DNA from: Chloroflexota bacterium
GTDB lineage: Bacteria; Chloroflexota; Dehalococcoidia; Dehalococcoidales; RBG-16-60-22
Direction: 5' to 3'
Assembly (NCBI GenBank): GCA_025358235.1
Contig: JANYKH010000246.1
Span: 1 to 5,161, forward strand
DNA length: 5,161 nucleotides
Within the stretch, counting starts at the first letter, position 1, and every line of letters begins with the position of its first letter. This document shows positions 4,654 through 5,161 of the stretch, in pieces. A program made the position numbers and the translations under genes. The notes beneath the pieces were generated by a model that saw only the letters and a list, made by a program, of their open reading frames with translations, was not told where the DNA came from and did not search any database.

Positions 4654-5142
4654 TTATCTTTTAGAATTAAAATATGCTTTTAATGCCGCTCCCAGCGGCT
4701 CGTACAGAGCCGTTGCTTCAGCCGTGTAATTCCCGCCGTTGATATAGGTGGGTGAAGTTATCACCAGGTAGTCTGTTGTCTCAGCAAAATAAACCGGAAT
4801 ATCCCAGGAATAGATTTCTTCAGTCTTTATTATAGCCTTTATCCGTTCCTGATCTTTGATGTCATAAAAGCATAACCGGACGCGGGGATTGGCCAGCCTA
4901 TCTGCGGAATATGCCTTAAACTGCTGGTGCGGATTAACGAAGTCAGCCCGGAACAGAGGCTCATCCAGTCCGTGGGGATGTCCCATCATTCCCGGTTGAC
5001 TAACCGTCTGCATTTCCCATCCCTCGGGCAGGGCGTTCAACATTCCGGAGGCGAACTGCTGTTGAGGGCTAGGGGAACAGCCCGTGCAGCTAAGAATGGC
5101 GGCTGTCAACAAAATATATACACCAACTAAACTAAGTTTCAT
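4654..5142 (-). CDS. Small predicted lipoprotein of unknown function
   Basis: The 162-residue product begins with a lysine, a hydrophobic signal (3-17) and two candidate lipidation cysteines. Cys19 follows I-L-S, a good lipobox; Cys22 follows C-T-G. After a Ser/Pro/Gln-rich stretch (23-29), the mature part is a mixed soluble domain with ALPEGWEMQTVSQ (37-49), a Met/His/Gly-rich segment MMGHPHG (52-58), and FYFDIKD-like strands near 91-97. I do not recognise the family. No Shine-Dalgarno precedes the ATG (the ten bases before it read ATAACCCCC-like), and the frame stays open to the window edge, so a start outside the window cannot be ruled out. The good signal peptide supports 5142. The gene lies 24 bp before pth on the same strand and its promoter is beyond the window. 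Confidence 0.75.
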   Translation of the reverse strand: MKLSLVGVYILLTAAILSCTGCSPSPQQQFASGMLNALPEGWEMQTVSQPGMMGHPHGLDEPLFRADFVNPHQQFKAYSADRLANPRVRLCFYDIKDQERIKAIIKTEEIYSWDIPVYFAETTDYLVITSPTYINGGNYTAEATALYEPLGAALKAYFNSKR

Positions 5143-5161
5143 GGGGGTTATTTCGAGCCGG

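Noticed and set aside
4193..5130. Plus-strand ORFs of 67 codons over pth and over the lipoprotein gene
   Set aside because: Both are antisense shadows of better-supported genes and show no ribosome binding site or recognisable domain.

Overview
The window reads as bacterial chromosome of moderate GC content, with strong Shine-Dalgarno sites, sigma70-type promoters, intrinsic terminators and lipoprotein signal peptides. The gene set (a baeRF-family protein, a divergent ribulose-phosphate-epimerase-like protein, a short CcdA with a ResA/TlpA-type lipoprotein, and Pth) is compatible with Chloroflexota, perhaps Dehalococcoidia. That placement is a guess from the overall look of the sequence and no marker here proves it. 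I see no mobile element, CRISPR array, rRNA or tRNA.

Layout. Positions 1-910 (minus) hold a left-truncated baeRF-family gene. Positions 911-1515 contain no conventional gene but are rich in signals: a candidate promoter for the baeRF gene, a 15-bp palindrome, a strong plus-strand promoter (1098-1126), a structured transcript of about 250 nt with a possible 30-residue peptide ORF (1164-1256) and competing hairpins around its ribosome binding site, a perfect intrinsic terminator (1354-1386), then a second strong promoter (1462-1490). That promoter drives the epimerase-like gene (1516-2160, plus). Positions 2161-2266 separate two convergent genes and show no convincing hairpin terminator. On the minus strand a two-gene thiol-redox operon follows: ccdA (2910-3599) then the TlpA/ResA-like lipoprotein (2267-2908), with the second gene's ribosome binding site inside the last codons of the first.

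Divergent from ccdA is the most interesting part: a plus-strand promoter, a yybP-ykoY (manganese) riboswitch with its own terminator (about 3701-3841), and then only a 52-residue single-pass membrane protein (3877-4035). The last 21 bases of this small gene overlap the convergent pth gene. The right edge holds pth (4015-4629, minus), preceded 24 bp upstream by an unrecognised small lipoprotein gene (4654-5142, minus) that is probably cotranscribed with it.

How the genes work together: CcdA should carry electrons across the membrane to the lipid-anchored thioredoxin-like protein. Pth recycles peptidyl-tRNA, and the baeRF protein may also touch translation, although the two genes are far apart. 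The small membrane protein is predicted to be made when cytoplasmic Mn2+ is high. The two candidates for undescribed biology are this Mn2+-switched microprotein and the structured transcript at 1133-1387.
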